From: a virus
Reading direction: 5' to 3' (one strand)
Length of the DNA: 33,308 bases
Virus record (IMG/VR): IMGVR_UViG_3300009192_000001
Location: 1-33,308 of that record
In this document: positions 13,641 through 21,271 of the stretch, in pieces
Position numbering within the stretch: the stretch's first letter is position 1
How the letters are laid out: every line of letters starts with the position of its first letter
The notes under the pieces: model-generated
What the model saw: only the letters and a program-made list of their open reading frames with translations
Databases searched by the model: none
What the model was told of the DNA's origin: nothing
Program-made: the position numbers and the translations under genes

Positions 13641-13688
13641 CAATAGTTCATGTTAACTATTGAAAAACTGATTTATAGTAATAACATA
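13641..13688 (+). promoter_or_regulatory. Inverted repeat and possible late promoter
   Basis: CAATAGTT (13641-13648) and AACTATTG (13655-13662) form a perfect dyad with a six-base spacer. Its right arm overlaps TTGAAA (13660-13665); TAACAT (13682-13687) lies 16 bases further and matches four of six -10 positions. A regulator bound to the dyad could contact polymerase at the -35. The promoter is weak by sequence alone, as expected if it needs an activator. Confidence 0.45.
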
Positions 13689-13700
13689 AGGTTTTGACGG

Positions 13701-13731
13701 AAGAGCAAATGGTGCATGGTTGCTCTTTTAT
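13701..13731 (+). terminator. Terminator or attenuator ahead of the late genes
   Basis: AAGAGCAA (13701-13708) pairs with TTGCTCTT (13720-13727) around an 11-base loop, followed by TTTATTAT. It would stop early transcripts running past the ArpU-like gene. It lies downstream of the possible promoter at 13660-13687, so it could also gate the late transcript. Confidence 0.7.
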
Positions 13732-13763
13732 TATGTAAAAATTACATAGGTGGTGTAGAGTAA

Positions 13764-14057
13764 ATGATTACTGAAATTAGAAAAACAATATCAGGTACAG
13801 AGTACTGGGATAATGAAAAGAAGAAGAGTCTATTTGTTCCTCATAATGTAGACCCTGACTTTTTAGTAACTGTTAATCCTGAGAGTATGCTTATTGGTGT
13901 AGATATGGCAAATGGTTCTGACACAACAGTAGTAAGTGAAGTACCAGTACTAAGTAACATGACAGTGAAACAGTTACGTAAGTATGCTGATGAGTTGGGT
14001 ATTGAGATTCCAGCTGATGTTAAAAAGAAAGAAGACATCATTGAATTACTATCATGA
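13764..14057 (+). CDS. Small phage protein with C-terminal SAP/HeH-like motif
   Basis: A 97-residue protein. The first 60 residues are beta-like, with a possible small barrel (NVDPDFLVTVNPESMLIGVD). The end, MTVKQLRKYADELGIEIP plus KKKEDIIELL, has the helix-extended-helix pattern of SAP/HeH or Rho N-terminal modules, which bind nucleic acid. GGTGGTG lies a few bases before ATG 13764. It overlaps the HNH gene by four bases (ATGA), so the two are linked. It opens the packaging/late block; proteins with this end are often found next to head genes. Function not established. Confidence 0.75.
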   Translation: MITEIRKTISGTEYWDNEKKKSLFVPHNVDPDFLVTVNPESMLIGVDMANGSDTTVVSEVPVLSNMTVKQLRKYADELGIEIPADVKKKEDIIELLS

Positions 14058-14446
14058 AGTACTGTGACTTTAACGGCTGCCATAACAAGATAAACAAAGG
14101 TCGTTGCTGCGAGGAACATAAGCGTAACAAACCAAGGAAGAAGAAAGATAAGAAGAACATCTATCATCATGATAACAAACCATTCTATCGCACTGATGCA
14201 TGGAAGTATGTCAGGTCAAAGGTATATGAAAGAGAGAATGGCTACTGTCAACGATGTGGAAGGTTCGTCTTTGGTCGAAGTGCTCATGTTCATCATGTAA
14301 TACCAATTAAACAAGATGAAACACTTAAATTAGAAGAGAATAACTTAAGGTTACTTTGTCCAGTTTGTCATACAATCGAAGAAAATGAAGATAAACCCAA
14401 AAAAGTTTTCCCAAGTTATTTTGGAAGCCCCCCTATCAAAAATTAA
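14054..14446 (+). CDS. HNH endonuclease (packaging-associated)
   Basis: A 130-residue HNH nuclease. A basic N-terminal half (RNKPRKKKDKKN) with two Cys-rich turns precedes the HNH core: CQRCG, AHVHHVIPI holding the catalytic His pair, then NLRLLCPVCHT, whose CxxC completes the structural zinc site. Genes of this type directly before the terminase genes encode partners of terminase that help cut DNA at cos in HK97-like phages. The GC-rich inverted repeat that may be cos begins inside the 3' end of this gene. The start overlaps the preceding stop. Confidence 0.93.
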   Translation: MKYCDFNGCHNKINKGRCCEEHKRNKPRKKKDKKNIYHHDNKPFYRTDAWKYVRSKVYERENGYCQRCGRFVFGRSAHVHHVIPIKQDETLKLEENNLRLLCPVCHTIEENEDKPKKVFPSYFGSPPIKN

Positions 14447-14483
14447 AATTTGTCCTCTGGGGAGGATAGGTAGCGTAGGGGGC
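14427..14483. other. Candidate cos / packaging recognition site
   Basis: In this AT-rich genome, a GC-rich nested dyad lies between the HNH and small terminase genes. GCCCCCCTA (14427-14435) is mirrored by TAGGGGGC (14476-14483). Inside, TCCTC (14453-14457) pairs with GAGGA (14462-14466), and CCTATC (14432-14437) also matches GATAGG (14465-14470). A cos site commonly lies at this point in HNH-containing siphophages. The cut positions cannot be read from sequence alone. Confidence 0.5.
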
Positions 14484-14530
14484 ATTTCTATCGTTAGACA
14501 ACATTTTAAAAAAATAAAGGGGGGTGTGAA

Positions 14531-14968
14531 ATGTCTACGAAAAAAGAGCGTCAAAAAATTGTGGCCGATAAAACGGAAGCTGAGAAAAATCGGATATTAA
14601 AAATCATGCGTGATGCAGATATTTACACCCTTACTTTAGATCCATTAATTGAATCATATTTAGATATTTTCGAAGTTTACATGACGATGTTTATCGAATG
14701 GAAAGAGAAAGGATTTCCTCCTACTCAGCGTCACACCAATAAAGCAGGTGCCACAAATAATTCAAAGCACCCATTGGCGCAACAAGTAGAAACATGGGCC
14801 GATAAAAAAACCAAAGCATTAGATTTATTGGGGCTTACAAACAGAGCCAAAGTAGGCAGACAAATCACTGGCGGTTCCTCTGTAAGAAAGGATGAAGAAT
14901 TGAAGAAACCAAAAGCTACAGTAAGTCCATTAGATAAACATCGTTCGAAATGGCGGAATGCTACATGA
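14531..14968 (+). CDS. terS: Small terminase subunit, P27 family
   Basis: Recognises phage DNA for packaging and hands it to the large subunit. The 145-residue protein has the P27/Terminase_4 layout: a charged helical start (TKKERQKIVADKTEAEKNRI), a central helical part (LIESYLDIFEVYMTMFIEW) and the family tail motif around NSKHPLAQQVETWADK and ALDLLGLTNRAKV. It ends with a basic segment (KHRSKWRN). GGGGGGTG precedes ATG 14531. Its stop overlaps the large terminase start. Confidence 0.92.
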   Translation: MSTKKERQKIVADKTEAEKNRILKIMRDADIYTLTLDPLIESYLDIFEVYMTMFIEWKEKGFPPTQRHTNKAGATNNSKHPLAQQVETWADKKTKALDLLGLTNRAKVGRQITGGSSVRKDEELKKPKATVSPLDKHRSKWRNAT

Positions 14969-16692
14969 TTGAACGTGGCGTTAATTATGCAGATATTTAT
15001 ACAAAACAAGTAAGAAAGAATCCTAAAAAATATCCCGATACTATCAAAGCAATGGTAGATCGTTATTATAAATGGAAAAAGCGTAAAGATATTTGGTTCG
15101 ATGTGGACCGAGCGAATGAAATGATGGATTGGGTTGAAACGTTTGTCCGTCATACTAAAGGTGATTTAGCTGGACAACCTTTTATCCTGGAGGATTGGGA
15201 GAAGTTTGCTTATTCCTGGATCTATGGATGGGTTCATGAGAATGAAAAAGGACAAATTGTCCGAGTTACTCGTGAAGCTTACATTCAGGTTCCTAAGAAG
15301 AATGGTAAAACTTTAATCGGTGTTGGTGCTCTTGGTTATGCGATGTACGGTGAAGGCGTACTTAGTGCCGATTGTTATTGTTGTGCGAGTGATTTTAACC
15401 AGGCTCAATATGCAGCAAAGCCATTTGCAGCAACAATTATGAACCATGATGTATTAATGGATTGCTCACATATATATAAAGGTCCAAAAGGTACCATTTC
15501 TAGTGTGACTTATGACTACATTCGTGATGATTTAGCTTATCAAAACCAATTCATTGTAATGAGTAAAAACATTCAATCCATTGAGGGTTCCAATCCACAC
15601 TTCATTCTAAATGATGAGCTTCATGCTCAAGAAAATATGGATCAGTACGATAACTTTAAATCAGCACAGGTTTCTCGTGCTGAGCCGATTATGTTTAATA
15701 TCAGTACGGCTGGTAAAGGTTCTTCATCGGTTGGTATGCGAGTATATCGTGAAGCAAAAGAAGTATTGAAACGTGATGATAATGATTCAAGTTTCGTCAT
15801 GATATACGAACCTAACAAGAATTATGATTGGACAGACCGTAATGTTTGGGCGATGGTTAACCCGAATATTGGTGTTTCTGTAACGATGAGTGCACTTGAA
15901 ACAGAATTCATCTCCGCATCACGTTCAGCACATAAAAAAGCCGAATTCCTTTCTAAACATTTGAATGTATTCGTAAATGGAGCTGAGAACTTCTTTGAAC
16001 AAGGACAAGTTGAGCATGTTCTTGTGGAAGAGCTGGGTGATTTAACAGGTGAAACTTGCTACCTCGGCCTAGACTTATCGAAAACAACTGATTTAACATG
16101 TGTTAGCTTGAATTTCCCTAACGCTGGTTATACCGAAGACGGGAAATCCATTCTAAAAGTTAAACAAATGTATTTTGTGCCTAATGAAGATATTGAACAT
16201 CGTGAAAAAGAAGATAATGTTCCATATACTGATATGGTTGAACGTGGTTTTGTTACTTTTTGTGATGGCAAGATGATAAACCAAGACCAGGTTATGGATT
16301 ATATTGTGGAATGCTTAAATTTGTATGATGTACAACAAATAAACTATGATCCAGCGATGTCTCAAAAGTTAATTGAAAAACTTGAGAATCTTGGTCTTGA
16401 ATGCATTTCTGTAGGCCAGTACCCTAATGTTATGAATGCGATGATGGATGATTCAGAAATACTTATTTATGAAAAACGTATAATGACCGATAATCCTTTG
16501 TTTGTTTATTGCGCTCTTAACGTTGTAGTTGTAACAAATATCAATGGAATGAAAGCCCCAAGTAAGCGACAGTCCAAAAAGAAGATTGATGGATTTGTTG
16601 CTTTTTTATGTGCTCATAAAGAAACGATGATGGTTATGGATAGCATAACTGAAGAGGGTATGGATGAATTGATTGGTGATATTTATCGATAA
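14965..16692 (+). CDS. terL: Large terminase subunit (Terminase_1 family)
   Basis: Packaging motor and nuclease, 575 residues. The ATPase half contains Walker A-like VPKKNGKT (Lys115) and Walker B LNDELHA (Asp217, Glu218), with ISTAGKG as the following coupling motif. The nuclease half starts at YLGLDLSKTTDLT with its metal-binding Asp and includes YDPAM and IDGFVAFLCA. The length matches HK97-type large terminases. I chose ATG 14965, which overlaps the small-subunit stop (ATGA); ATG 14950 is in frame and would add five residues but has no binding site. This is the best gene for placing the phage among relatives. Confidence 0.96.
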   Translation: MIERGVNYADIYTKQVRKNPKKYPDTIKAMVDRYYKWKKRKDIWFDVDRANEMMDWVETFVRHTKGDLAGQPFILEDWEKFAYSWIYGWVHENEKGQIVRVTREAYIQVPKKNGKTLIGVGALGYAMYGEGVLSADCYCCASDFNQAQYAAKPFAATIMNHDVLMDCSHIYKGPKGTISSVTYDYIRDDLAYQNQFIVMSKNIQSIEGSNPHFILNDELHAQENMDQYDNFKSAQVSRAEPIMFNISTAGKGSSSVGMRVYREAKEVLKRDDNDSSFVMIYEPNKNYDWTDRNVWAMVNPNIGVSVTMSALETEFISASRSAHKKAEFLSKHLNVFVNGAENFFEQGQVEHVLVEELGDLTGETCYLGLDLSKTTDLTCVSLNFPNAGYTEDGKSILKVKQMYFVPNEDIEHREKEDNVPYTDMVERGFVTFCDGKMINQDQVMDYIVECLNLYDVQQINYDPAMSQKLIEKLENLGLECISVGQYPNVMNAMMDDSEILIYEKRIMTDNPLFVYCALNVVVVTNINGMKAPSKRQSKKKIDGFVAFLCAHKETMMVMDSITEEGMDELIGDIYR

Positions 16693-16706
16693 GGAGCGAA
16701 TGAGAA

Positions 16707-16919
16707 ATGAATTTTGGCCAAGCGTTTGAAGAAGTGAAAAAAGGTAAGGGGATGCGATTATCACAATGGAGTAAAGATGTTGTAATTCGTGCTCAATTCC
16801 CTGATGAACACAGTAAAATGACAGCCCCATATTTGTATGTAGAATCTCGTTTTGGTAGAGTTCCATGGAAAGAAACGAATATTGAATTATTCGCTGAGAA
16901 TTGGGAGGTTGTTAAGTAA
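16707..16919 (+). CDS. DUF2829 protein, Tad2-like (Thoeris anti-defence)
   Basis: A 70-residue protein matching the DUF2829 pattern along its whole length: MNFGQAFEEVKKGKGMRLSQW at the start (family form M-FG-A-E-LK-G-R--W), a PYLYVES strand, then GRVPWKETNIELFAENWEVV (family form VPW--S--D-LAEDW-VV). DUF2829 includes Tad2, phage proteins that bind the cyclic ADP-ribose-type signal of Thoeris defence and so stop host suicide. Whether this copy binds that signal is inferred from family membership; not every DUF2829 member has been tested. It sits directly behind the large terminase, within the late transcript, with AAGGAG about 12 bases and GAG closer to the start. The next gene overlaps it by one base. 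Confidence 0.8.
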   Translation: MNFGQAFEEVKKGKGMRLSQWSKDVVIRAQFPDEHSKMTAPYLYVESRFGRVPWKETNIELFAENWEVVK

Positions 16920-17134
16920 TGAAATTGAAAGAACAATTTATGGAAGAAGTAAAAACGGTAGGTACACCACAAATTATTTCTGTTGCAGTAAAGCTACCGA
17001 GTGGCGCAATTGAAGTAATTACAAATACTCAAGAAACTGTATCGAAGGCAGATTATTATATCAATACTTATGACGACGAGTTTAAATTGAAACATAACAA
17101 TGTAATTCAAATTGTAGGTTATATGATTGTTTAA
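16919..17134 (+). CDS. Small protein following Tad2-like gene, unknown function
   Basis: A 71-residue protein with a helical start (MKLKEQFMEEVKTVG) and a beta-rich body (IISVAVKLPSGAIEVITNTQ, then VIQIVGYMIV). It starts at ATG 16919, overlapping the previous stop, with GGGAGGTTG upstream. It is not recognised as a named family. Because it is co-translated with the Tad2-like gene and ends at a bidirectional terminator, it could be a second accessory or counter-defence gene; this is guilt by association only. Confidence 0.75.
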   Translation: MKLKEQFMEEVKTVGTPQIISVAVKLPSGAIEVITNTQETVSKADYYINTYDDEFKLKHNNVIQIVGYMIV

Positions 17135-17166
17135 AAATATGGAACGAAAATATCGCTCCATATTTT
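17134..17166. terminator. Bidirectional terminator between convergent genes
   Basis: AAAATATGGA (17134-17143) and TCCATATTTT (17157-17166) form ten perfect base pairs with a 13-base loop that itself can pair GCG-type bases. A/T-rich arms give T residues on both strands. It closes the plus-strand gene ending at 17134 and the minus-strand gene ending at 17170. Confidence 0.75.
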
Positions 17167-17169
17167 AAG

Positions 17170-17550
17170 TTAGTTAGGAACTTCAATATGATGAAGTTCT
17201 AGTAATAATGCTAAATCATTATAAGCTTCAATGAATTCATTGTAGTATCCAAAAGTCCATTGCATACTATGACCTGATTCTCTACTATTAATGAATTCTC
17301 TACTAAATTGTTCAAACTTTTCAATGAAACTATCATATTCCCAATGTGATAATTCATCGTTTTGAAGATAATAAGATTTCATTGCCATAAAGCTTGAATA
17401 AGCCATGGAATGATAGCCATATAAAGCGTGTTCGTTTATTTTTTGATCATTTAATTCTTTCTTTAATAAACGATACATATGTTTACAGTTAAATACCGAA
17501 GTTGAAACGAAATTCTTAATATTCTCTTTGTGATATAAAAATTTATCCAT
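17170..17550 (-). CDS. Inverted self-standing gene, unknown helical protein
   Basis: A 126-residue, probably all-helical protein rich in aromatic and charged residues. It begins MDKFLYHKENIKNFVSTSVF; further on is YHSMAYSSFMAMKSYYL, and the end is LALLLELHHIEVPN. No signal peptide or clear membrane span. AGGAGGTG lies six bases before ATG 17550, one of the best initiation sites in the window. It is read against the late operon, with its own extended -10 promoter and a bidirectional terminator. That is the arrangement of a moron, expressed from the prophage independently of the late genes. No family recognised. Confidence 0.75.
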   Translation of the reverse strand: MDKFLYHKENIKNFVSTSVFNCKHMYRLLKKELNDQKINEHALYGYHSMAYSSFMAMKSYYLQNDELSHWEYDSFIEKFEQFSREFINSRESGHSMQWTFGYYNEFIEAYNDLALLLELHHIEVPN

Positions 17551-17574
17551 TATATCCACCTCCTTCCACAATTA

Positions 17575-17583
17575 ATTTTAGCA
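17575..17583 (-). promoter_or_regulatory. Extended -10 promoter of the inverted gene
   Basis: On the minus strand the sequence TGCTAAAAT (plus 17575-17583) is an extended -10 box (TGnTAAAAT). TTACAA lies 15 bases before the hexamer as a poor -35. The start codon is 25 bases downstream. No repressor operator is seen. Confidence 0.6.
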
Positions 17584-17631
17584 TATAAAGATATATTGTA
17601 AGTAGGGAGATATTTGAAAGGCGGTGAGAAA

Positions 17632-18816
17632 TTGGGTTTAAGGGATAGGTTTTCAAATTACTTATTTAAAAAAGCTGAAAAGCGCGGTTACCTCGATGAT
17701 GTTTTAGGAAAAAGCATTCGTTACGGCGGTGTATATGTTACAGATTCAAACATCTTGCAATCTAGCGATGTTTACGAGTTGTTGCAAGACATCAGTAATC
17801 AAATGGTATTGGCTGATATTATTGTGGAAGATGAATTTGGTAATGAAATCAAAGATGATATTGCACTTCGAATCTTAAGGAATCCTAACAATTATCTAAC
17901 ACAATCTGAGTTCATTAAATTAATGACTAATACCTATTTACTCGAGGGCGAAACATTCCCAATATTAAATGGTGCTCAAATACATTTAGCTTCAAATGTT
18001 TTTACCGAGTTAGATGATAATTTGGTAGAGCATTTTAATATTGGTGGTCACGAGGTTCCCTCTTTTATGATTCGTCATGTGAAAAATATTGGTGCAGATC
18101 ATTTAAGAGGAAAAGGTCTTCTTGATTTGGGAAGAGATACGCTCGAGGGCGTTATGTCGGCTGAGAAAACTTTAACTGACAAATATAAAAAGGGTGGACT
18201 ATTAGCATTCTTGTTAAATTTGGATGCCCATATCAATCCACAGAATGGTGCACAGTCAAAGTTAATCAATGCAATTTTAGATCAACTGGAATCAATCGAT
18301 GAAGCAAGGTCTGTAAAAATGATTCCACTTGGAAAAGGGTACTCAATTGACACGCTTAAAAGCCCGCTAGACGACGAAAAGACCTTGGCATATCTAAATG
18401 TATATAAGAAAGACTTAGGCAAGTTTTTAGGCATAAATGTGGATACATACACAGAGTTAATCAAAGAAGATATTGAAAAAGCAATGATGTATATCCACAA
18501 CAAAGCAGTAAGACCTATAATGAAAAATTTCGAAGACCATTTGAGTCTTCTTTTTTATGGCCAGAATTCAGGAAAACGAATTAAATTCAAAATTAATATT
18601 CTTGATTTTGTTACTTATAGCAACAAGACAAATATTGGTTATAACCTTGTGCGTACAGCCATTACTTCACCTGACAACGTTGCTGATATGCTCGGATTCC
18701 CTAAACAAAATACAAAGGAATCACAAGCTATTTATATTTCAAATGATTTAACTGAAATTGGCAAGAAAGAAGCGGCGGATGGTTCATTGGGAGGAGGTGA
18801 AGAGAATGAAAATTGA
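17632..18816 (+). CDS. Portal protein (HK97 gp3-type)
   Basis: Forms the twelve-subunit ring at one capsid vertex through which DNA passes. The 394-residue length and motifs fit the phage_portal family: MGLRDRFSNYLFKKAEKRG at the start, RILRNPNNYLTQSEFIKLM, a stretch YLLEGETFPILN, HLRGKGLLDLGRDTLEG, and the stem/crown region around MIPLGKGYSIDTLKSP and KDLGKFLGI. I chose TTG 17632 with AGGCGGTGA four bases upstream; TTG 17614 in frame, with GGGAG before it, would add six residues and is the alternative. It overlaps the protease gene by 11 bases. Confidence 0.93.
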   Translation: MGLRDRFSNYLFKKAEKRGYLDDVLGKSIRYGGVYVTDSNILQSSDVYELLQDISNQMVLADIIVEDEFGNEIKDDIALRILRNPNNYLTQSEFIKLMTNTYLLEGETFPILNGAQIHLASNVFTELDDNLVEHFNIGGHEVPSFMIRHVKNIGADHLRGKGLLDLGRDTLEGVMSAEKTLTDKYKKGGLLAFLLNLDAHINPQNGAQSKLINAILDQLESIDEARSVKMIPLGKGYSIDTLKSPLDDEKTLAYLNVYKKDLGKFLGINVDTYTELIKEDIEKAMMYIHNKAVRPIMKNFEDHLSLLFYGQNSGKRIKFKINILDFVTYSNKTNIGYNLVRTAITSPDNVADMLGFPKQNTKESQAIYISNDLTEIGKKEAADGSLGGGEENEN

Positions 18817-19387
18817 GGTCCGAGGGAATCAAGTCATACTTGATGGTTATGTAAATGTTGTGGACAGAGAAAGTCGCATGTTGCCTTCACCAAGAGGATA
18901 TTTCAAAGAGAAGATTGTCCCAAAGACGTTTGAAAAAGCGTTAAAGAAAGCAAAGAATGTGGACTTGCTTTTTAATCATGATAAAACTAGAAAACTTGGT
19001 TCTATTGAAAACGGAAATCTGGAATTGTATGAAGACAATATTGGTTTAAGAGCCATTGCTACGGTTACAGATGAACAAGTGATTCAAAAAGCCAAGGATA
19101 AAGAATTGCGTGGTTGGTCATTTGGTTTTGTTTCTGAAAAAGATTCATGGGAAGAGGGCGAATCTGGTGTTCAAAAGCGTTCTATTGAAGAACTAGAGCT
19201 TTTAGAAGTTTCTATTTTAGATATGACACCAGCCTATGTTGCGACTTCTATTGAAACCAGGGGCGAAAATGCAACCATGATTGAAATGAGAAGTACAGAA
19301 GTAGCTGTAAAAACAATTGTGGAAGATGATACGGAAGAAAGAAACAATCTTATCAAACAAATAAAAAAAGTTCTGGAGGACAATTAA
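18806..19387 (+). CDS. HK97-family prohead protease
   Basis: Cleaves the capsid scaffold region during head maturation. The 193-residue protein has catalytic His58 in LLFNHDKTRKLG and Ser105 in LRGWSFGF, followed by the typical VSILDMTPAYVATSI segment. The helical C-terminus would bind capsid precursors. The start is ATG 18806, inside the portal gene end, with AGGAGGTGA just upstream; a longer in-frame start at 18758 has no such site. Order portal-protease-capsid is the standard HK97 arrangement. Confidence 0.95.
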   Translation: MKIEVRGNQVILDGYVNVVDRESRMLPSPRGYFKEKIVPKTFEKALKKAKNVDLLFNHDKTRKLGSIENGNLELYEDNIGLRAIATVTDEQVIQKAKDKELRGWSFGFVSEKDSWEEGESGVQKRSIEELELLEVSILDMTPAYVATSIETRGENATMIEMRSTEVAVKTIVEDDTEERNNLIKQIKKVLEDN

Positions 19388-19388
19388 C

Positions 19389-20699
19389 ATGAAATTAAAA
19401 GAAATCTTAAAAGCATCTCAAGCACGAAATAAAGCTCGATTAGCAGAATTACAAGGTAAAGTTGAAAAAGGTGAAGTTCGTTCAGAAGAATTAGCAGCTG
19501 TTAAGGCTGAAGTAGAAGCATTAACAAAAGAAGCCCAAACTCTTGCTGATGAAATTGCGAAATTAGAAGCAGGCGAAAAAGAAGAAGATCCGGACAAAAA
19601 GAAAGAAGAAGATCCAAATAAAAAAGAAGACCCAGCCGCAAAAGAAGATCCAGATGCAAAAACTGAACTGTCAGAAGAGCAGCGTTCTGAAATCATGGCA
19701 GCTATTGGAACTGGTCTTTCTACTAAAGGTCATAAATCTTCTAAAAACAAAGAAACGGAAACTCGTTCAGCTTTCGCTAATTATATTGTTGGTAATATTG
19801 ATGAGAGAGAAGCCCGTTCATTAGGGTTAGTTACTGGTAATGGTTCTGTTACGATTCCAGATTTCTTAAGTAAAGAAATTATTACGTATGCACAAGAAGA
19901 AAACTTCTTACGCCGATTAGGAACAGGAGTAAAAACAAAAGAAAATATTAAGTATCCTGTTTTAGTTAAAAAGGCAGAAGCACAAGGTCATAAAAATGAG
20001 CGAACAAATAATGAAATTCCAGAAACGGATATCGAGTTCGATGAAATCGAATTATCACCAACGGAATTTGATGCACTTGCTACAGTAACGAAGAAGTTAT
20101 TGGCACGTACAGGTTTACCGATTGAACAAATCGTTATGGACGAACTGAAAAAAGCTTATGTTCGTAAAGAAACTCAATATATGGTTAATGGCGATGAAGC
20201 TAATAACATAAATGATGGTGCATTGGCAAAGAAAGCCGTTGAATTTAAAACGGATGAAAAAAATCTTTATGATGCATTAGTAAAAATGAAAAATACACCT
20301 GTTAAAGAAGTTCGTAAAAAAGCACGATGGGTATTAAATACAGCAGCATTAACTAAAATCGAAACAATGAAAACAGATGACGGTTTCCCATTACTTCGTC
20401 CATTTAATCAAGCGGAAGGTGGAATTGGCTATACGCTATTAGGCTTCCCTGTTGAGGAAGAAGATGCAATTGACATTACAGGCGAACCAGATACGCCAGT
20501 CTTCTACTTTGGTGACTTTTCTAAATTCTATATTCAAGATGTCATTGGATCATTAGAAGTGCAAAAGCTAGTTGAGTTATTCTCACGTACAAATCGTGTA
20601 GGTTTCCGTATCTGGAACTTACTAGATGCACAACTCATTCATTCACCATTTGAAGTTCCAGTTTATAAGTACGTTTTAAAAGCTTCTACTGGAGCTTAA
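19389..20699 (+). CDS. Major capsid protein, HK97 fold, with scaffold domain
   Basis: Main shell protein of 436 residues. The first ~125 residues are a delta/scaffold domain: a coiled coil (EELAAVKAEVEALTKEAQTL) followed by an unusual Lys/Asp/Pro-rich stretch with four EDP repeats (EEDPDKKK, EEDPNKKED, then two more). The mature part probably starts near ETETRSAFANY (around Arg126), the likely protease cut by analogy with HK97. The shell domain then has RSLGLVTGNGSVTIPDFLS and the E-loop and P-domain regions; VGFRIWNLLDAQLIHSPFEV lies near the end. GGAGG precedes ATG 19389. Confidence 0.95.
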   Translation: MKLKEILKASQARNKARLAELQGKVEKGEVRSEELAAVKAEVEALTKEAQTLADEIAKLEAGEKEEDPDKKKEEDPNKKEDPAAKEDPDAKTELSEEQRSEIMAAIGTGLSTKGHKSSKNKETETRSAFANYIVGNIDEREARSLGLVTGNGSVTIPDFLSKEIITYAQEENFLRRLGTGVKTKENIKYPVLVKKAEAQGHKNERTNNEIPETDIEFDEIELSPTEFDALATVTKKLLARTGLPIEQIVMDELKKAYVRKETQYMVNGDEANNINDGALAKKAVEFKTDEKNLYDALVKMKNTPVKEVRKKARWVLNTAALTKIETMKTDDGFPLLRPFNQAEGGIGYTLLGFPVEEEDAIDITGEPDTPVFYFGDFSKFYIQDVIGSLEVQKLVELFSRTNRVGFRIWNLLDAQLIHSPFEVPVYKYVLKASTGA

Positions 20700-20700
20700 T

Positions 20701-20961
20701 ATGGATGATTTAATTGAGAAATTAAAATCTCATATTCATTGGGAAGAGGGTATGGATGAAACCATGCTCTCTTTTTATATCACTCAAGCAAAGACTTATG
20801 TAAAGAATGCGACAGGCAAACAGACCGAATATCTAATTATTATGGTCGCCGGTATTTTCTACGATTACAGAGTCGCTGAAAAAGAATTAGGTCAGGCACT
20901 TGATGCAATGACTCCTTTCTTTATCCAGGAGGTTTATGTCGATGAAGAGACAGACAAATAA
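20701..20961 (+). CDS. Head-tail connector, gp6-like adaptor
   Basis: An 86-residue helical protein: MDDLIEKLKSHIHWEEGMDE, then LSFYITQAKTYVKNATGK, then a long hydrophobic helix (EYLIIMVAGIFYDYRVAEKE). This is the standard gp6/gp15 connector pattern of a ring that binds below the portal. It starts one base after the capsid stop with GGAG a few bases upstream. It overlaps the next gene. Confidence 0.9.
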   Translation: MDDLIEKLKSHIHWEEGMDETMLSFYITQAKTYVKNATGKQTEYLIIMVAGIFYDYRVAEKELGQALDAMTPFFIQEVYVDEETDK

Positions 20962-21271
20962 ACTTAGATGGATGGGTGAGCTACTTAAACTAGGGGAGAC
21001 CATTGATCCAGAAACAGACCGTCTTATTATGGGATATCCATTAGAACGGAAGATTCGTTATAACAATATTGGAGTTACGGCCACTGACAAATTTACAACG
21101 AAAGATACGAATGAAATTGTAAAGAAAATTGAAGTTCGTATTGATCGGGAGATTGAAAACAATCAAAAGGATTACCGTGTAAAAGTTGCTGGCCGTATTT
21201 ACAATATTGAACGCATTTATGTAAAAGAAGAAGACCGATTAATGGAGGTGTCACTATCTTATGCAAATTAG
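20942..21271 (+). CDS. Head closure / head-tail adaptor protein
   Basis: A 109-residue beta-rich protein of the phage head-tail joining type (SPP1 gp16-like). The stretch RVKVAGRIYNIERIYVKEED near the end is the typical family signature (a strand pair with an Arg-Ile-Tyr core), and LRWMGELLKLGET opens it. It would plug the DNA channel until the tail joins. I chose ATG 20942, with AGGAGG nine bases upstream; ATG 20936 is only three bases from that site and would add two residues. Confidence 0.85.
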   Translation: MKRQTNKLRWMGELLKLGETIDPETDRLIMGYPLERKIRYNNIGVTATDKFTTKDTNEIVKKIEVRIDREIENNQKDYRVKVAGRIYNIERIYVKEEDRLMEVSLSYAN

